A stretch of 64,000 nt of DNA from Marsupella aquatica. Lineage: Eukaryota; Marchantiophyta. The notes below the pieces were generated by a model that was given only the letters and a program-made list of their open reading frames with translations, searched no databases and had not been told where the DNA came from. The DNA is taken from NCBI GenBank assembly GCA_973895155.1, contig OZ316892.1, positions 27,466,001-27,530,000 of the forward strand, given 5' to 3'. A program made the translations under genes and the position numbers. Shown here one piece after another: positions 47,476-59,752 of the stretch (positions are counted from its first letter, which is position 1; the number at the start of each line of letters is the position of its first letter).

Positions 47476-50400
47476 CTCAAGTAAAATGTGCCCATTCAGA
47501 CAGCTCCTTTCCAGTATTGCAGTTGTCTGTCAGCCTCTGCACCAACAAGCATGAGAATTTTGATTAATATTGAGCAGTGGGTTGCTAAAGGGAGTGCTCA
47601 TGATGCAACAATGATAACACTGAGAAAACTTGTTACCAACTTGAGAGAACTCAAGATGCTGGTAGCAAATCTTACTCATACAGCAAGATGGAAACCTACT
47701 TTTTGGGGCACTTTCTAGAGTGAAACCTCTAGACCATGACTCTAAAGGAGTAACGCAAAGTGCATACAAAACAAGGACTGAGAGCAAAGACGAATGGGAA
47801 ATAATAAGGAATTTATTTTTTTGCAAGATTTTGTCTCATCTGTATTTAAGTTCAAGGAATGGGTAATCAGGCTAAATGGAAACAATGCCCATGGAATGGC
47901 CATTAACAGTACAGGAGTACTTCCTTCACATACAGAAGGCTGCTCCAGAATACCCAATATACCTTCATTTTCTTCAAGCATAGGAAATATCACGCATGCC
48001 TAAATGACTATCAGTAGAATGACACAAAGACACGAGTTCAGTCATGCCCTGTCAACTCCTGAAAAAAATTGCAAATGTAGTCTATTTTGGCAGGTCAGGT
48101 CTCCTCTGACTGCCACTATCCTTTACTAACCTTAATCAAATGAATTCACTGGTTTCCTTGACCAGCCATTTCACTACAGACTGGTCATGACTGTAGTATA
48201 CATGACTTATAAGTCTCCTTGGGGCTTGAGTAGATCCTAATCCCATGGAGGCCATGAACATTACGGTGTCTGAGCAGAGTCAAAAGAATCTACCCCACAT
48301 TTCAAACACTAAAGTGATGTTAAAGATATTTACAAGAATTTGGGTCAGAATTACTAACTCCACAATCTAGAACAAAACATGTCATTGTGTAAGTTGAGAA
48401 GTTACAAGCCATAGCTTTGTATGCTTGGTATGAAAACACCAAAAGTGGACCGGTTTCTTAAGCCCATCTTTCATGTGTTGGGGGCTCTATCCGACCAACA
48501 CAAAACAAGAATTGCAAATATTACATGGGATATTATGGAGGTTTAGTCAGTACCATAACATTTTCCTATATTTTTACCCCAGCCCATATGAGTTTACCTG
48601 GTGTGCATAGGAGTAGCTTGTATGATGTTGCTCCTTGGCCAAGAATGCGGTCCAATCCTGAACACCTGATGACGAAGCCGTTTCATCTATTACCATATGC
48701 AATACATCTTTATGTTTTTCCCTTCATATTCCAGATGACATGCACATCTTCACAATCTCTAAACCCATGATGCATGTCTGCTAGATTTTTAAAAGCTCTA
48801 ATCCCTTCATAACTGAGTTAGTATGTACAAACAAACAAGGGTTATTTATTCCAACCTTCACTGTATTTGTCTTTGCATTGAAAATCTCTTGTACCGTATA
48901 GTGCAGCTTGTGGCCAAAGATTGAGATTAGTTATAGTTGTGCATACTGTAATAGTCCAATAAAAAAGGACCTAAAATAACCATTAGGTCTTTAGCCACCA
49001 TCTTAAGCTTAAGCATAGCAGGAATAGTGATTAGATTGTAGTCTGGGTAGACATTCCTGTTACATTGTTGTCTTTTCATAAGATTGAGATTACAGAATGG
49101 CAGAATGCCGTATTTTCCAGTATACCCAATTTTGAAATGTGAACGAATTGTCATTTTTAGTTGTAACCTTTTGTGTTGGATTTTGGTCTTTGCTTATAAT
49201 ATGCTTGCTACTATGAAATCAATATACTCTTCATTCAAGTGATTGCAATTAATCTGAAGCTTATTCATGCCTTGCAAGTCATTCACTAGATCCCAGGCTG
49301 GACTGAGTTTCGGCCAGGCTAGCTTCAGACGGTGTGGTCTGTCCAATTGCGTGTTCTCGACAGTCAGATGAGGTCGATGAAAGGTATACACGTTAACTTA
49401 ATCAGTGATGAAAAATATTGGCAGCATAGTAAAAAAACTAAGAAAGGTGGCAACACACTAATTTTGCACTAATGCGGTAGTAATCTAGTAATTCTCATAA
49501 TCGTTTAGAACTGACAATAATGTGTACAGTACTGCCATCCTGGTTCACTCAGGATTAGTTCACAACATTAATTAGTATTCATTTTACAAAATAAGGCAAT
49601 AATAGACTGCTAGATATCAATCCTGAGTGATGGACCAAGGGATTTTCTGTAAAGTTTGGATGGACTGGCGGAAATGTTCAAAGATACTCAAAGTAGCACA
49701 TGACCTGTAAATGGGCTCCTGACTATTTGCCACTTGTTTCAATTTCGTTATCTAGGAGCAAGTTGCTGCTCATGCCCAAACTACTTAGAGGGTCCTGGAA
49801 AAAAGTGAAGCATTGATTGGCAATTGTTTTCTTATAATTTGACCATTTTCGCGCTTGTCAGAAATAGAGAAAATGTTAAAAAAAAATCTCAATTTTTTCA
49901 GGTAATATCAGGATAGGTAGGACAGACCACTTGGCCCATCTGGGCTTTATATTCACCGCATTATTCTCCTGTTTTTTCATATTCATTTCAAAAGTAATTG
50001 ATACACTTGTAAATGCTTAACATCCTGATTTGTTGCGCAAACACAAATGGGATTAGGGTATAAATACATATGAATCTGGACAAAATCCTAGTCCCTACAA
50101 ATAATCCTAGGCTCGACATGATGTCAAAGTTAACATGACTTCGAGAGTTGAGACCCTCAATCATTCCTCCGGTGTTCCATCATTCGTCTGGTGTGGGGTC
50201 TGGTGTTGGATTTGAATCATTTGGAATCATTTGCAATGTCTGTACCCTTTATCCAACGTGGAATTAGAACCAACCAACAGCTGCACAATTAGTTATGATG
50301 CGCAATCTTTTCTAGAATCTTCTTTATTGAGAGAAGTCCGATTATATACACATTACACTAGGATTCGAAATGGATTCATGAGGCCTTTTGTGTAAATGAA

Positions 50401-50750
50401 GCACCTATAATGAACTCGTTCTCTAGAGAATAAACAAGCGTTTTAGAATAATTATTTCAATAAATCTGCCTCGATAAACCCAGCAACTACTCGAGCATAA
50501 GTTACGTAACACAGATTTTATGAGCACAAGGATCAGGAAGGTCCATAGGATTGATAACATGCACTTCCTCCCAAAAAGTGTGAACACTAACATAGCACAG
50601 ACCCATAAAGCTGTGCAGTTCACAAAGCTCCCACTGCCATTTATGCTGAAAATCACAAGTGTGGAAATCCTTCCAAAAGTTTATGAAAAGTCTGAGGATC
50701 CAGTTTATCAAGTGGATTTTATTTTCTCTTTTCGTGGTCCAAGTGTGTTA
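47476..50750. other. Intergenic region, no gene supported
   Basis: AT-rich DNA with only short chance frames. No tRNA-like, transposon-coding or splice-linked exon series was recognised. Confidence 0.5.
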
Positions 50751-51390
50751 TGAAAATAAGGTAAAAAGAGACCCCTCTCACAATCTCTTTTGGGGCACAA
50801 CACCCTTTAGAAGCATTTTTTGGGGATGCGGATCCTAATTGGGAGCAGTAACACCCCATGCCTATGAAATCCACAGAGGGCTTCGCCTGTGCAACCAAAG
50901 AGCATGAAAATAGGGTGAATGGAGACCCCTCTAACACTCTCTTGGGGGCACAACACCCCATTGAAGTTGTTTTAGGGGCCTTAATTGGGGGTGCAAACGC
51001 CCCATGCACAAAATATGGTAAATGGAGACGGTTTTCCCAATCATTTGGGGGCCTTTTGTAGGGTGGGGACCCAATTGGGGGTGCAAATACCCCATGCCCA
51101 TGAAACCACCGGCATCTAGTTGAGGGAGAGCATGAAAATAAAGTAGAGTGCTCTCACAATCACTGTGGGCACAAAATCCAAAAGGTACCTTTTCTAACAG
51201 GGTGTGGTATTCCCATCATTGGGGGTGCCCCATGCCCATGAAACCACCTGCATCTAGTTGAGGGAGAGCATGAAAATAAAGTAGAGTGCTCTCACAATCT
51301 CTTGTGGGCACAAAATCCAAAAGGTACCTTTTCTAACAGGTTGTGGTGGTCCCCATCATTGGGGGTGCAAACACCCCATGCCCATTAAAA
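50751..51390. repeat. Tandem array of five 105-155-bp units
   Basis: Units begin with (CATG)AAAATA.GGTAAA or variants near 50752, 50905, 51010, 51129 and 51269. Each carries CTCTCACAATCTCTT, GGGCACAA.A.CC, and a closing ATTGGGGGTGCAAACACCCCATGCCCATGAAA. The last two units are close to identical over about 138 bp. Confidence 0.88.
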
Positions 51391-52294
51391 GGTAGGCCCA
51401 CTCCCCTTCTTGAATGGGTAGAGTGGAAATATGCTTCGAGCTGAAGGCGAAGATGGAGGATTTGCAATGCTCATCGTGCACAGCCCAACTGAGATAACAG
51501 AATAATGCATGCATGTCGATCCGCAATGTAGCTCGAGAATGAATGGAGCAGCCGAAAGTTCTCTCACAAAGAATAAATGAACGAGTAGCTTTGAAGTCCA
51601 CGCGGACCCACCATGCCAACAAGGGACAAAATGTGACAAATATCCACGAGGGATGCGAGCCAACCATGCGCACAGGAGAAGCTCGATTCACAGCTTGGAG
51701 TATGCGAGAAAAACAAGCTCAAGCCAGTTCTGCATTCATTGGGATTTCAGCACTAGGATGGAGACTTCGACGGTGTCAATACTTTCCTCACTGAGAACAA
51801 ATGTGCGAGATACTTTCAAGGCCACGAAACGAAGCTCATTCTAATTCCGTCATCATTGGGAGAGATTTTGGATCGAGAGATTGAAGCAGCCAAACACTTA
51901 CTCACAGAGAATTAAATGATTGAGATACTTTCAAGTACACGGGGACCCACCATGCGAACAAGGGACAAAATGTAACAATTGCACTCTCGCAAGATTGACA
52001 AAGTGTGATCTGTGATGCGGTCGTTTCGTTGCATCCCCAGAAAGATTGCCAGTTCCGACATGTTGAAAGAGATTGAGACTTCGGCTAGATATGGTGAATG
52101 CGCTGTTCATGGAGCGCTGTTTATTGTGCAAAACGTTTGATGTGCGAGACTCGATGAATGTTTTCTCCGCTAATTTTCCGTAGAGATGTCGACGCATCTC
52201 CTTAGTATTATTGAGTGTCTCTGCAAAGATCTGTGTCTAAACACCGGAACAAAACTGGACTAACAATGGAGGGGAACAGCGGCCATTCTCCTAA
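51391..52294. other. 3' flank of the TAR gene
   Basis: No gene is supported. Two related segments, near 51510-51640 and 51870-51980 (GAATGAATGGAGCAGCC.A, CACAAAGAATAAATGA, ACGCGGACCCACCATGC.AACAAGGGACAAAATGT), are diverged direct repeats about 350 bp apart. The 3' untranslated region of the minus-strand TAR gene probably lies at the right end. Confidence 0.5.
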
Positions 52295-53836
52295 TTATCC
52301 TCTCTCCAATGCTTCTAATCGATTGATCAAAATTTCGAAGGTACTTCGCCTGTCAACCATGCTGATTCGCACGAACGAGGGCTCAGCTCCGAAGTAAATG
52401 CCGCCCCGCGCCCGAATTCCGTGAAGTCTCAGAAATTTCTCGCAATCCTCTTCCTCATTGCATCGAAGCCACGCAAATGCTGGAGTTGTACTACGCATCT
52501 GCTTGAAGAAAGTACAATATCCTGAGTCGAATTCGGTTGATAAGCTAAACCGCACGCCTGATTCCAACGCAGACACGAGTCTTCGCCACCTGTATGCCAT
52601 CTCCGACGCCCCGAAATGAAACAATCCTTGCTTCTCCGCATGCACCTCCAGAGCTTCCGACATTGTCCTCTCGTCGTCAACTATGCTGTCATCTCCGTGC
52701 CCCTTGTAAGCCTTCGTGACGGATCTCAAAATCTGAGTAACCCGAATTTGAGCATCCTTCGACACCCCGATCGAGTTCAGCTCAATGAATTTGGCCATCT
52801 TCTGCGCCACCGCCAAGTCCTTCACTATGGCCCATCCGATTCTGGTTCCAGCATGCCCGGTATTCTTCGAAACGGTGAAGAGCATCAGGTCATCGTCGGC
52901 AGGAGCTACGATGGGCACGTAGTGTGGCCAGTAATACGCAAGATCATGGACGAGAGCACCGCCGGTCCCGTTCACAACAGCGTGTCGAATTTCACCTGTC
53001 GGATTGCTTGGTGTGGTGACCAGCTCGATGTACTCATCTTCTTCCGCCGTCTGCTCGAACTTGGCAGCATCGCCGGCCCACCTGTATAGCCCAGACCGCA
53101 GGTAATCTGCTTGCATCGGGTACGCTGAGTAATAGGGAGCCAAGGAGACGACACTCGTGGGTGTAGAGCGGCTCGGAGATGCAAGAGCGTACAATGCAGC
53201 TTGAAGCAGTTGTGTCGATCCCACACCGATGATTATATGCCGACCTTCGGTGACAGCATTCCCGACGACGTCATGCAACCTCCGGATCACCTGATCGAGC
53301 TGGGTCTGCACGAAGAAGAACTGCTTACTATTGGCGTAGTAGCTCAGCTGCTGCCACCCGAGAATTTCCGTCGTAGAGGAGTCTCCGTTGTGCAGCCAAT
53401 ACTTCTCGAACATGGTCGGATCGCCTTGAAAAACGTCGACAACGCAGCCGGTATCGCTCGAGGAGCAATCTCTGCCAGTGAAGCATGCGTGACATCGACA
53501 ATCGCCGAGTCCAGTTTCGTAATCCAATTCGAAAATGCCGTGCCCTGAGCACGGGTCACTCGCTCCAAGCGGCGACGGCGGCGGCGCTGCAGTGATAACT
53601 GGAGAGATTGCGCTCTTCATACGTTCCACAGAAACGTTGAAGCTCAAGCCTTCCGCAGCTCTAGTGCTCGACGACCATCCCCGGTACCCGACCGCAATAA
53701 CAAGCAGGAGAACGCTCACCGCCGCAGACGATATCCAGCGATCTTGCGACGACACTGTCTTACTCGGAACCAAAGGAGCCGCCGCTGAACCTCCATTTCC
53801 GTTCAATTGCTTCCCATCAGCGCTCAGCACCCCCAT
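52295..53836 (-). CDS. Tryptophan aminotransferase-related (TAR)/alliinase-family protein, single exon, 513 aa
   Basis: PLP enzyme of the family that contains TAA1/TAR (tryptophan to indole-3-pyruvate, the first step of auxin synthesis) and alliinases. One uninterrupted frame from ATG at 53836 to TAA. Residues 35-53 (ISSAAVSVLLLVIAVGYRG) form one hydrophobic segment, likely a signal anchor placing the enzyme in the secretory membrane. Six Cys between 96 and 131 (DPCSGHGIFEL, GDCRCHACFTGRDC) form the EGF-like alliinase module. The aminotransferase core has TPSNPTGEIRH (275-285), DLAYYWPHY (298-306), and SKNTGHAGTRIGW (323-335), where K324 is the expected PLP lysine. It ends with a C-terminal domain (GGIYFGAEPSFVRISMV). 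The whole family length is present. Substrate choice between Trp and others cannot be read from the sequence. Confidence 0.92.
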   Translation of the reverse strand: MGVLSADGKQLNGNGGSAAAPLVPSKTVSSQDRWISSAAVSVLLLVIAVGYRGWSSSTRAAEGLSFNVSVERMKSAISPVITAAPPPSPLGASDPCSGHGIFELDYETGLGDCRCHACFTGRDCSSSDTGCVVDVFQGDPTMFEKYWLHNGDSSTTEILGWQQLSYYANSKQFFFVQTQLDQVIRRLHDVVGNAVTEGRHIIIGVGSTQLLQAALYALASPSRSTPTSVVSLAPYYSAYPMQADYLRSGLYRWAGDAAKFEQTAEEDEYIELVTTPSNPTGEIRHAVVNGTGGALVHDLAYYWPHYVPIVAPADDDLMLFTVSKNTGHAGTRIGWAIVKDLAVAQKMAKFIELNSIGVSKDAQIRVTQILRSVTKAYKGHGDDSIVDDERTMSEALEVHAEKQGLFHFGASEMAYRWRRLVSALESGVRFSLSTEFDSGYCTFFKQMRSTTPAFAWLRCNEEEDCEKFLRLHGIRARGGIYFGAEPSFVRISMVDRRSTFEILINRLEALERG

Positions 53837-54440
53837 TTTGACTGAAAGGGAGTTCGTCGCTACCTAACTTGGTCAATGTGCGATTGACCCCCCCAACTCC
53901 AGCAAGCTACAGCTCAATTCCTCAATTCCACATACGAAAGCTTGCTCCAACTGTCGCACGACAATTTCCCTCGGGGAGCTACCACCCGATTCGGACCACA
54001 GTTCCTCAATTCTTGCCGCTCCAGCTGAGGACCTTGCTCGAACTTTAACGAGATCCCCGACCCACTGTAGACTTATATTGACAAGCTACGCATAGGCAGG
54101 ACGAGCTGGAGTCTGGCCCTGGCAGAGAATGTGTTGGAGCTCACTGTCTCATGAGAGAATGAGCATTATTTCTCTGCCACAGGCGGCAGCAGAGAGAATG
54201 TATTGGGCTCTTCGAGAAAACTACATACACTAAAAAAGATCGTAGGAGAAAGAATGTAGGCGATTCGGCGGCCTTTGGCCCATGAAGAATGATGAAAGAG
54301 AGCACCAGAGTCCAGAGGGTAGAGGATGGAGCTTAGGCCTTAATAGGGCCTGTCTAGCGACAGTAATGAGTGCTGTAGTAGTAGTGGAAGCATGGAGCAT
54401 TTCTCTGCCATTGGCAGAAGAGAAGCCATATCTATTTAAT
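53837..54440. other. 5' flank of the TAR gene
   Basis: No gene here. On the minus strand CAATATAAGT at 54071-54080, about 235 bases before the start codon, is a possible TATA box. The remainder is unremarkable, with the repeat array starting at its far end. Confidence 0.4.
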
Positions 54441-55781
54441 AATAAGCCCTTGCAGACTATATACAGACCTCATTAGGAGGTTGCCCCATGCACCTGCCCA
54501 GAATCATTGTATGGGCAAGACCAGGTTGGCAGAGCACCAAACTTCCCATTTCATACCAAGAGTATTTTACCATGGTTATCCGGCATTTTTGTGTTGTGCA
54601 CGGACATTATCCGACCTAGGCAGTGCAACATTGTCGGACCAATGATAATGTGGCCGCAACTAGGTAGTGCAACGCATGGGCATTAGGCTATCCAACACAT
54701 CACCTCACATTTGTATTTAAATATTTTATGCATTATTTACATCTTCATTGAGGTGATTGACTTCAACTCTTTGTTTATTTTTGGCACACCTGATAACATG
54801 GCAACAACAATAACGTGGTTGCAACAACAATCGTGCAGTGCACAAGCTTTAAGCTATGTACATAAGAAATCCTTGCAGACTATGTACAGATCTTAGGAGG
54901 TTGCCCCATGCACCTGCCCAGAATCATTGTATGGGCAAGACCAGGTTGGCAGAGCACTAAACTTTCCATTTCATACCAAGAGTATTTTACCATGGTTATC
55001 CGACATTTTTGTGTCATGCACGGACCGAGGCACGGACATTATCGGACCAATGATAACATGGCCGCAACTAGGCAGTGCAACATTGTCGGACCAATGATAA
55101 TATGGCTGCAACTAGGTAGTGCAACGCATGGGCATTACACTATCCAACACATCACCTCAGATTTGTATTTAAATATTTTATGAATTATGTCTCCATCGAG
55201 GTGATTGACTTCTATTCTTTGTTTATTTTTGGCACACCCAATAAGTAACATGGCAACAACAATAACCTGGTTGCAACAACAGTCACGCAATGCACAAGCT
55301 TTAAGCCATGTACATAAGAAAACCTTGCAGACTATGTACAGATCTTAGGAGGTTGCCCCATGCACCTGCCCAGAATCATTGTATGGGCAAGTCCAGGTTG
55401 AGCACCAAACTTCCCATTTCATACCAAAGAGATTTACCCTGGTTATCTGACATTTTTGTGTAGTGCACGAACATTGTCGGATCAATGATAACATGGCCAC
55501 AACTAGGTAGTGCAACATTGCCGGACCAATAATAATATGGCTGCAACTAGGTAGTGCAACATTGTCGGACCAATGATAATATGGCCGCAACTAGGTAGTG
55601 CAACACATGGGCAGTACAGGCTATCCAACACATCACCTCACATTTGTATTTAAATATTTTATGCATTATTTACATCTTCATTGAGGTGATTGACTTCTAC
55701 TCTTTGTTTAATTTTGGCACACCCGATAACATGGCAACAATGATAACGTGTGGTTGCAAAGACAATTGTGCAATGCACGAG

Positions 55782-55894
55782 TTTTGTTTGTTTTTAATTA
55801 AGGAGAAATCTGTGAAACCCCACAAAAAGGGAATAGTCAGAGAGGCATGTTTGTGTGGTAGCTCACTTGAGTGGAGACTAATAGGTCTTGGGTC
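55782..55894 (-). mobile_element. SINE-like retroposon (113 bp) with 11-bp target-site duplication and inverted head
   Basis: caatgcac(g/a)ag at 55771-55781 and 55895-55905 flanks the insertion, and other units of the array show this site uninterrupted (caatgcacaagctttaag). On the minus strand it ends in an A-rich tail (TTAATTAAAAACAAACAAAA). The body (TGACTATTCCCTTTTTGTGG and on) matches that at 16705-16746. The head block matches 16641-16695 but in inverted orientation relative to the body. Confidence 0.7.
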
Positions 55895-56428
55895 CAATGC
55901 ACAAGCTTTACGCTATGTAAGTAAGAAACCCTTGCAGACTATATGCAGATCTTAGGAGATTGCCCCATGCACCTTAGAGTCAGGGCGGGAGTCAGGGTAA
56001 AGAGTCTTCACTCTAGACAATAGCCCTAAAAATTAGTTTTCCATTCCGCTTTGTTTGTTCAATATTTCTATTGAGATAATTGATTTGTACTATTTATCTA
56101 GTTTTTGTACACTAAACCTGAGCACCCCAATAGGATGGTCCCAACTATAGTATAGTTGCAACGACAAAATAATGTACAACACACAAGCACTGGGCTATGT
56201 ATTTAATAAAGCCTTGCAGACTATATATAGATTGTAGGAGGGCGCCCCATGCATCTGCGTAGAATCATTCGCCGGGCTGGTCCAGGTTACTTAACAAAAC
56301 ACCAAACTTCCTGTTTCATATCAAGAGTATTCAGATTGTTTTCTAAGATTTTCTGTTGTGCACAGATATTGTTGGACCAATGACAACATGGTTAAATTAT
56401 GTAGTGCAACACACAGGCATTAGGCTAT

Positions 56429-56677
56429 TTTTTTTCAAGAAGGGTGCAAGGCCAAAAATCCACATGAGGGGGCAAAAACCACCCAAGCAAAGACAAAGAG
56501 GCCCAACGCCAAGGGCCAAGCGGCCAACAAAAAAACACACTAGTCATACCACTCAACCCTAAAGAGCCATGTCATAATGGCCCCCAAAGCAAACCAATCT
56601 GGTTCCATAGTGTTCCTCTTTAGTCTATCCTGCCACCTGCTGTTCTGCTGCCTACTGAGACTATCTAAGATTGTCAG
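56429..56677 (-). mobile_element. 5'-truncated LINE 3' end (249 bp) with 17-bp target-site duplication
   Basis: cacaggcattaggctat occurs at 56412-56428 and 56678-56694 on either side, and the array unit without insertion has one copy of this site. The plus-strand left edge is a T run, so the element is on the minus strand with an A tail. Its sense strand is G/T-rich like the trailer at 38800-38970. No coding motif remains. Confidence 0.75.
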
Positions 56678-56930
56678 CACAGGCATTAGGCTATCCAACA
56701 CATGGCCTCACATTCGTATATATTTAAGTGTTTTACATAAGATGTTGTTATTGAGGTGATTTGACTTCTATTCTTTGTCTATTTTATGCAAACCCGATAA
56801 CATACAATCATGGTGGCAACAATAGCATGGTTGCAACAACAATCGTGCAATGCATGGCCATTATTTAGGCTATGTATTTATACAAATCATTGCAGACAAT
56901 ATACATATCATAGGAGGCATGCATATGGGG

Positions 56931-59685
56931 AGAATCATTGCTTGGGCTATGGTAGTCCAGGTTAGCATAGCACCAAACTTCCCACCTTCATTCCAAAAGT
57001 CCTCACTTGGGTTTGCCAACCTGCCCACTTGAAAAATGTGTAGGGCTTATACAATGGAGCTGACCAAAAGGGTTATAACAGCAAGTCTCAAACCTCCCAA
57101 CTGGTGTCAACCTTAACCACTAGGTTAAGGTTATGAACAGTCACAAAAAAATTTCAGAATCATTAACTTTTTGCTGTAAAGAATGATCATATCCCATAAC
57201 CAAATGCTACTGCACAAGCTAGTGAAAAAAACTAAAGTAATCTTTTACAAAACCTTGTGGGAAAAGTGACAGCCATTTATCTATGGCCAAATGCCATCAC
57301 TTGCAACAATGAAGCTTTGAGATGCCCTATTAGAGCATTTCCACCAGTGCTCCTTTTCACCCACTAAAACGCAGGGTGAACCTGATGGAGAAAACAACTG
57401 GCAATTTTCCTCCCCACCAGTAACCATATCTCCATACATTTAGATCAAGTCAGACATTTCAAATCGACAATGTGAACCACCAACTTTAGCAAAAAAGGCA
57501 GTCTCCAACCTAGCCCGTTAATATTCAGACCAGCCTCCATTCTCATCAGTGGTAGAAGCAAATTAATGTAATGTCCATTTGTAAAGTACATTTCAACTTA
57601 CACATAATTTGTGGGAATTAATCTGTGGACCCCCCATGTTCATCAAAGGAATGTGTGTGTGATGAAATGAAATTAATTTTCAGCAAGGTGGTAACCAATG
57701 GTTTTGAGTCTCCCGGTGGTCTTGGTGTGTGCTTGTACGAAAGAGAACGCTTGAAAGATAGAGGAGATCAATCTGGTTGAGATGATCTCTTTGGTTTATC
57801 ATATGGAAGGTTGAATGTGGAGGAATTGAGTATTTTGAAATTTTTGCTTACACATTGGAGAAATCATGTTTCAACCAATCCTGATTAATTATTTGTGAGT
57901 TACGTTGAGCATTACTATCACAAGACAGACCGGAGGACAACACTCAATTGTTGCCAAAAGAGAGCTTGTCATTTCGGTGGGAAGAACGCGCAAAAGAGAC
58001 AAGCCATCACTTCACATGAAGGTTTTGTAGCTTTTTTATTTAAGAAAGCTATGGTGTGAGGGGGAGACCAGTGATTTAATTGTTTCTTCAAAATAGAGGC
58101 TGCAATTGGCATCAACCTGTGTTTAGAGACTTGAGCTTCAATTGAAGTTTGGAGGGACGCAAACAATTCAAGCCAGGAAGCAAGCGTTGCGGACAAGCGA
58201 TGGCGACATAATCAATTTGCACCTGCTAAGTTTGTGACAGTGACAAGATTGTGACATCTCTTAATTGAGAAAGGGTTTTCAATGAGCTCCTCAGATTGAC
58301 AAATTTTGTCAACTTCAAAATGAGTTTTTGAATTTCTCTGCTTTCCAATGAGTGTGACAATAAGAAATTTTGATCATGAGTTCATGAATTCTTTTAACTT
58401 TCTAACATTGAGTCCGACATTGACAAATTTCATGTCAAATTTTGTCACGGTACTAAAGAGATCATGAGGTTTCAATCTCTCTAGCTTTCTAATGTGTGAC
58501 ATTGAGAGTATTCAATCAAGATTAGAGAGATCATTAGTATCCAAATTTCTCTAGCTTTCCAATAAACCTAACATCGATAGATTTTGTCAAGTACTAAGGA
58601 GATGATGAGTTTCTAATTTTACTCTAGCTTTCCAATGAGTGTGATATTGGGAGATTTTATAAAGTACTAAGGAGATTGATTATTTAATTTTACAATGCGG
58701 AGCCAAAGGGATTCTAACCATGTCCATTTCTATCGATTGGTTTTTTCAAACTTGCAAATAATTTAAAAATACAACCATTTTGATGTAAAACATTGAGATA
58801 TCATTGACAAACATAAGAATGGTAACTTTATTTTGCTAAATGACATCTCTTCCTTTGTATTCTGGTTCTCTTATGCTTAATATTTACGGCATGACGCCCC
58901 AAAAATTACGTTGCTTTTGCCACAAACATGAATGTGTGTTTTGTTATTGTCAAAAATAGGATCTGTCTTGTTTGTGGCTGGGCTGATGTGATGCAACCTT
59001 GTGGTAGGGAATTTGCAAGGGACCTCTCATGGGGGTCCGTAATGAAGGACTGGTTAGTTTGGAGGCTTTTCAGTGAGGTTTGTGGACTACGGATAGCATT
59101 GGCGTGGCCTCAATGCCCATACATGCACCTCTATTTCTATTGTTGGTGGCATTTCACCATGATAGCAAATAGTAAACAGATTTACTAGTAGGTCCAATAA
59201 AAAATGTCTTGTTACTACTTTGATTGTTACCAACAACATTGACAATCCAAAACTGTGTCATAATTAGAAGTCTGATTTTACCTAATAATTAAAAACATCT
59301 CATTTTGTGCTAGCGCTAGTAATAAATGTTGGCTAGTAAACAAAAAATATGTTAAATGTTTTTCAACAAAATAATTACAATCAAATCAAAATATTTACCA
59401 CCCATTTTGTTGTTACAAGTAACTATTTGCATTTACTGTTTGCTGTTTACTATGAAAGTGGTTATACCCTGGTTGGAGAGTTTCAGCTGGCGGGGTTTCA
59501 GCCCCAATTTTAGCCACCAAAATGATGAGATCCTCATAATGGAAATGGAAACCCGAATGGAGATTCTTATACTGGAAACTTAAGCCCCATTATTTATAAT
59601 GCAAAAACTAATGTCCACCCATTCACAGGCCCATTCACTCTAGAGCTATCAGATTTTTGATCACGCAATGGGTTTTCTGGTTACT

Positions 59686-59687
<2 letters not shown>
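56931..59687. other. Intergenic region, no gene supported
   Basis: AT-rich. It holds one degenerate tandem repeat (58270-58680, listed) and no recognisable coding or RNA gene. Confidence 0.5.
58270..58680. repeat. Degenerate ~70-bp tandem repeats
   Basis: TCTAGCTTTCCAATGAGTGTGACATT and variants recur near 58341, 58399, 58485, 58555 and 58627, with GATTTTGTCAAGTACTAAGGAGAT between. Confidence 0.75.

Positions 59688-59749
<62 letters not shown>
59688..59749. repeat. (AT)n microsatellite, 62 bp
   Basis: Uninterrupted AT dinucleotides. Confidence 0.98.

Positions 59750-59752
<3 letters not shown>

Larger units (their letters stand above)
54441..56930. repeat. Complex tandem array, about six copies of a several-hundred-bp unit
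   Basis: The marker CCTTGCAGACTATATACAGA and variants, followed by TTAGGAGG.TGCCCCATGCAC, recurs at about 54448, 54870, 55322, 55930, 56210 and 56890. The unit continues with AGAATCATTGTATGGGCAAG, CACCAAACTTCCCATTTCAT, CATTGTCGGACCAATGATAA, TATCCAACACATCACCTCA, ATTGAGGTGATTGACTTC and GATAACATGGCAACAA. A sub-repeat of about 45 bp (caactaggtagtgcaacattgtcgg) varies in copy number, so spacings differ. Copies decay rightward. Two retroposons have inserted within it. Confidence 0.92.

Noticed and set aside
52616-53089. 157-codon plus-strand frame (and others to 53867) opposite the TAR gene
   Set aside because: Antisense shadows of the intronless aminotransferase frame.
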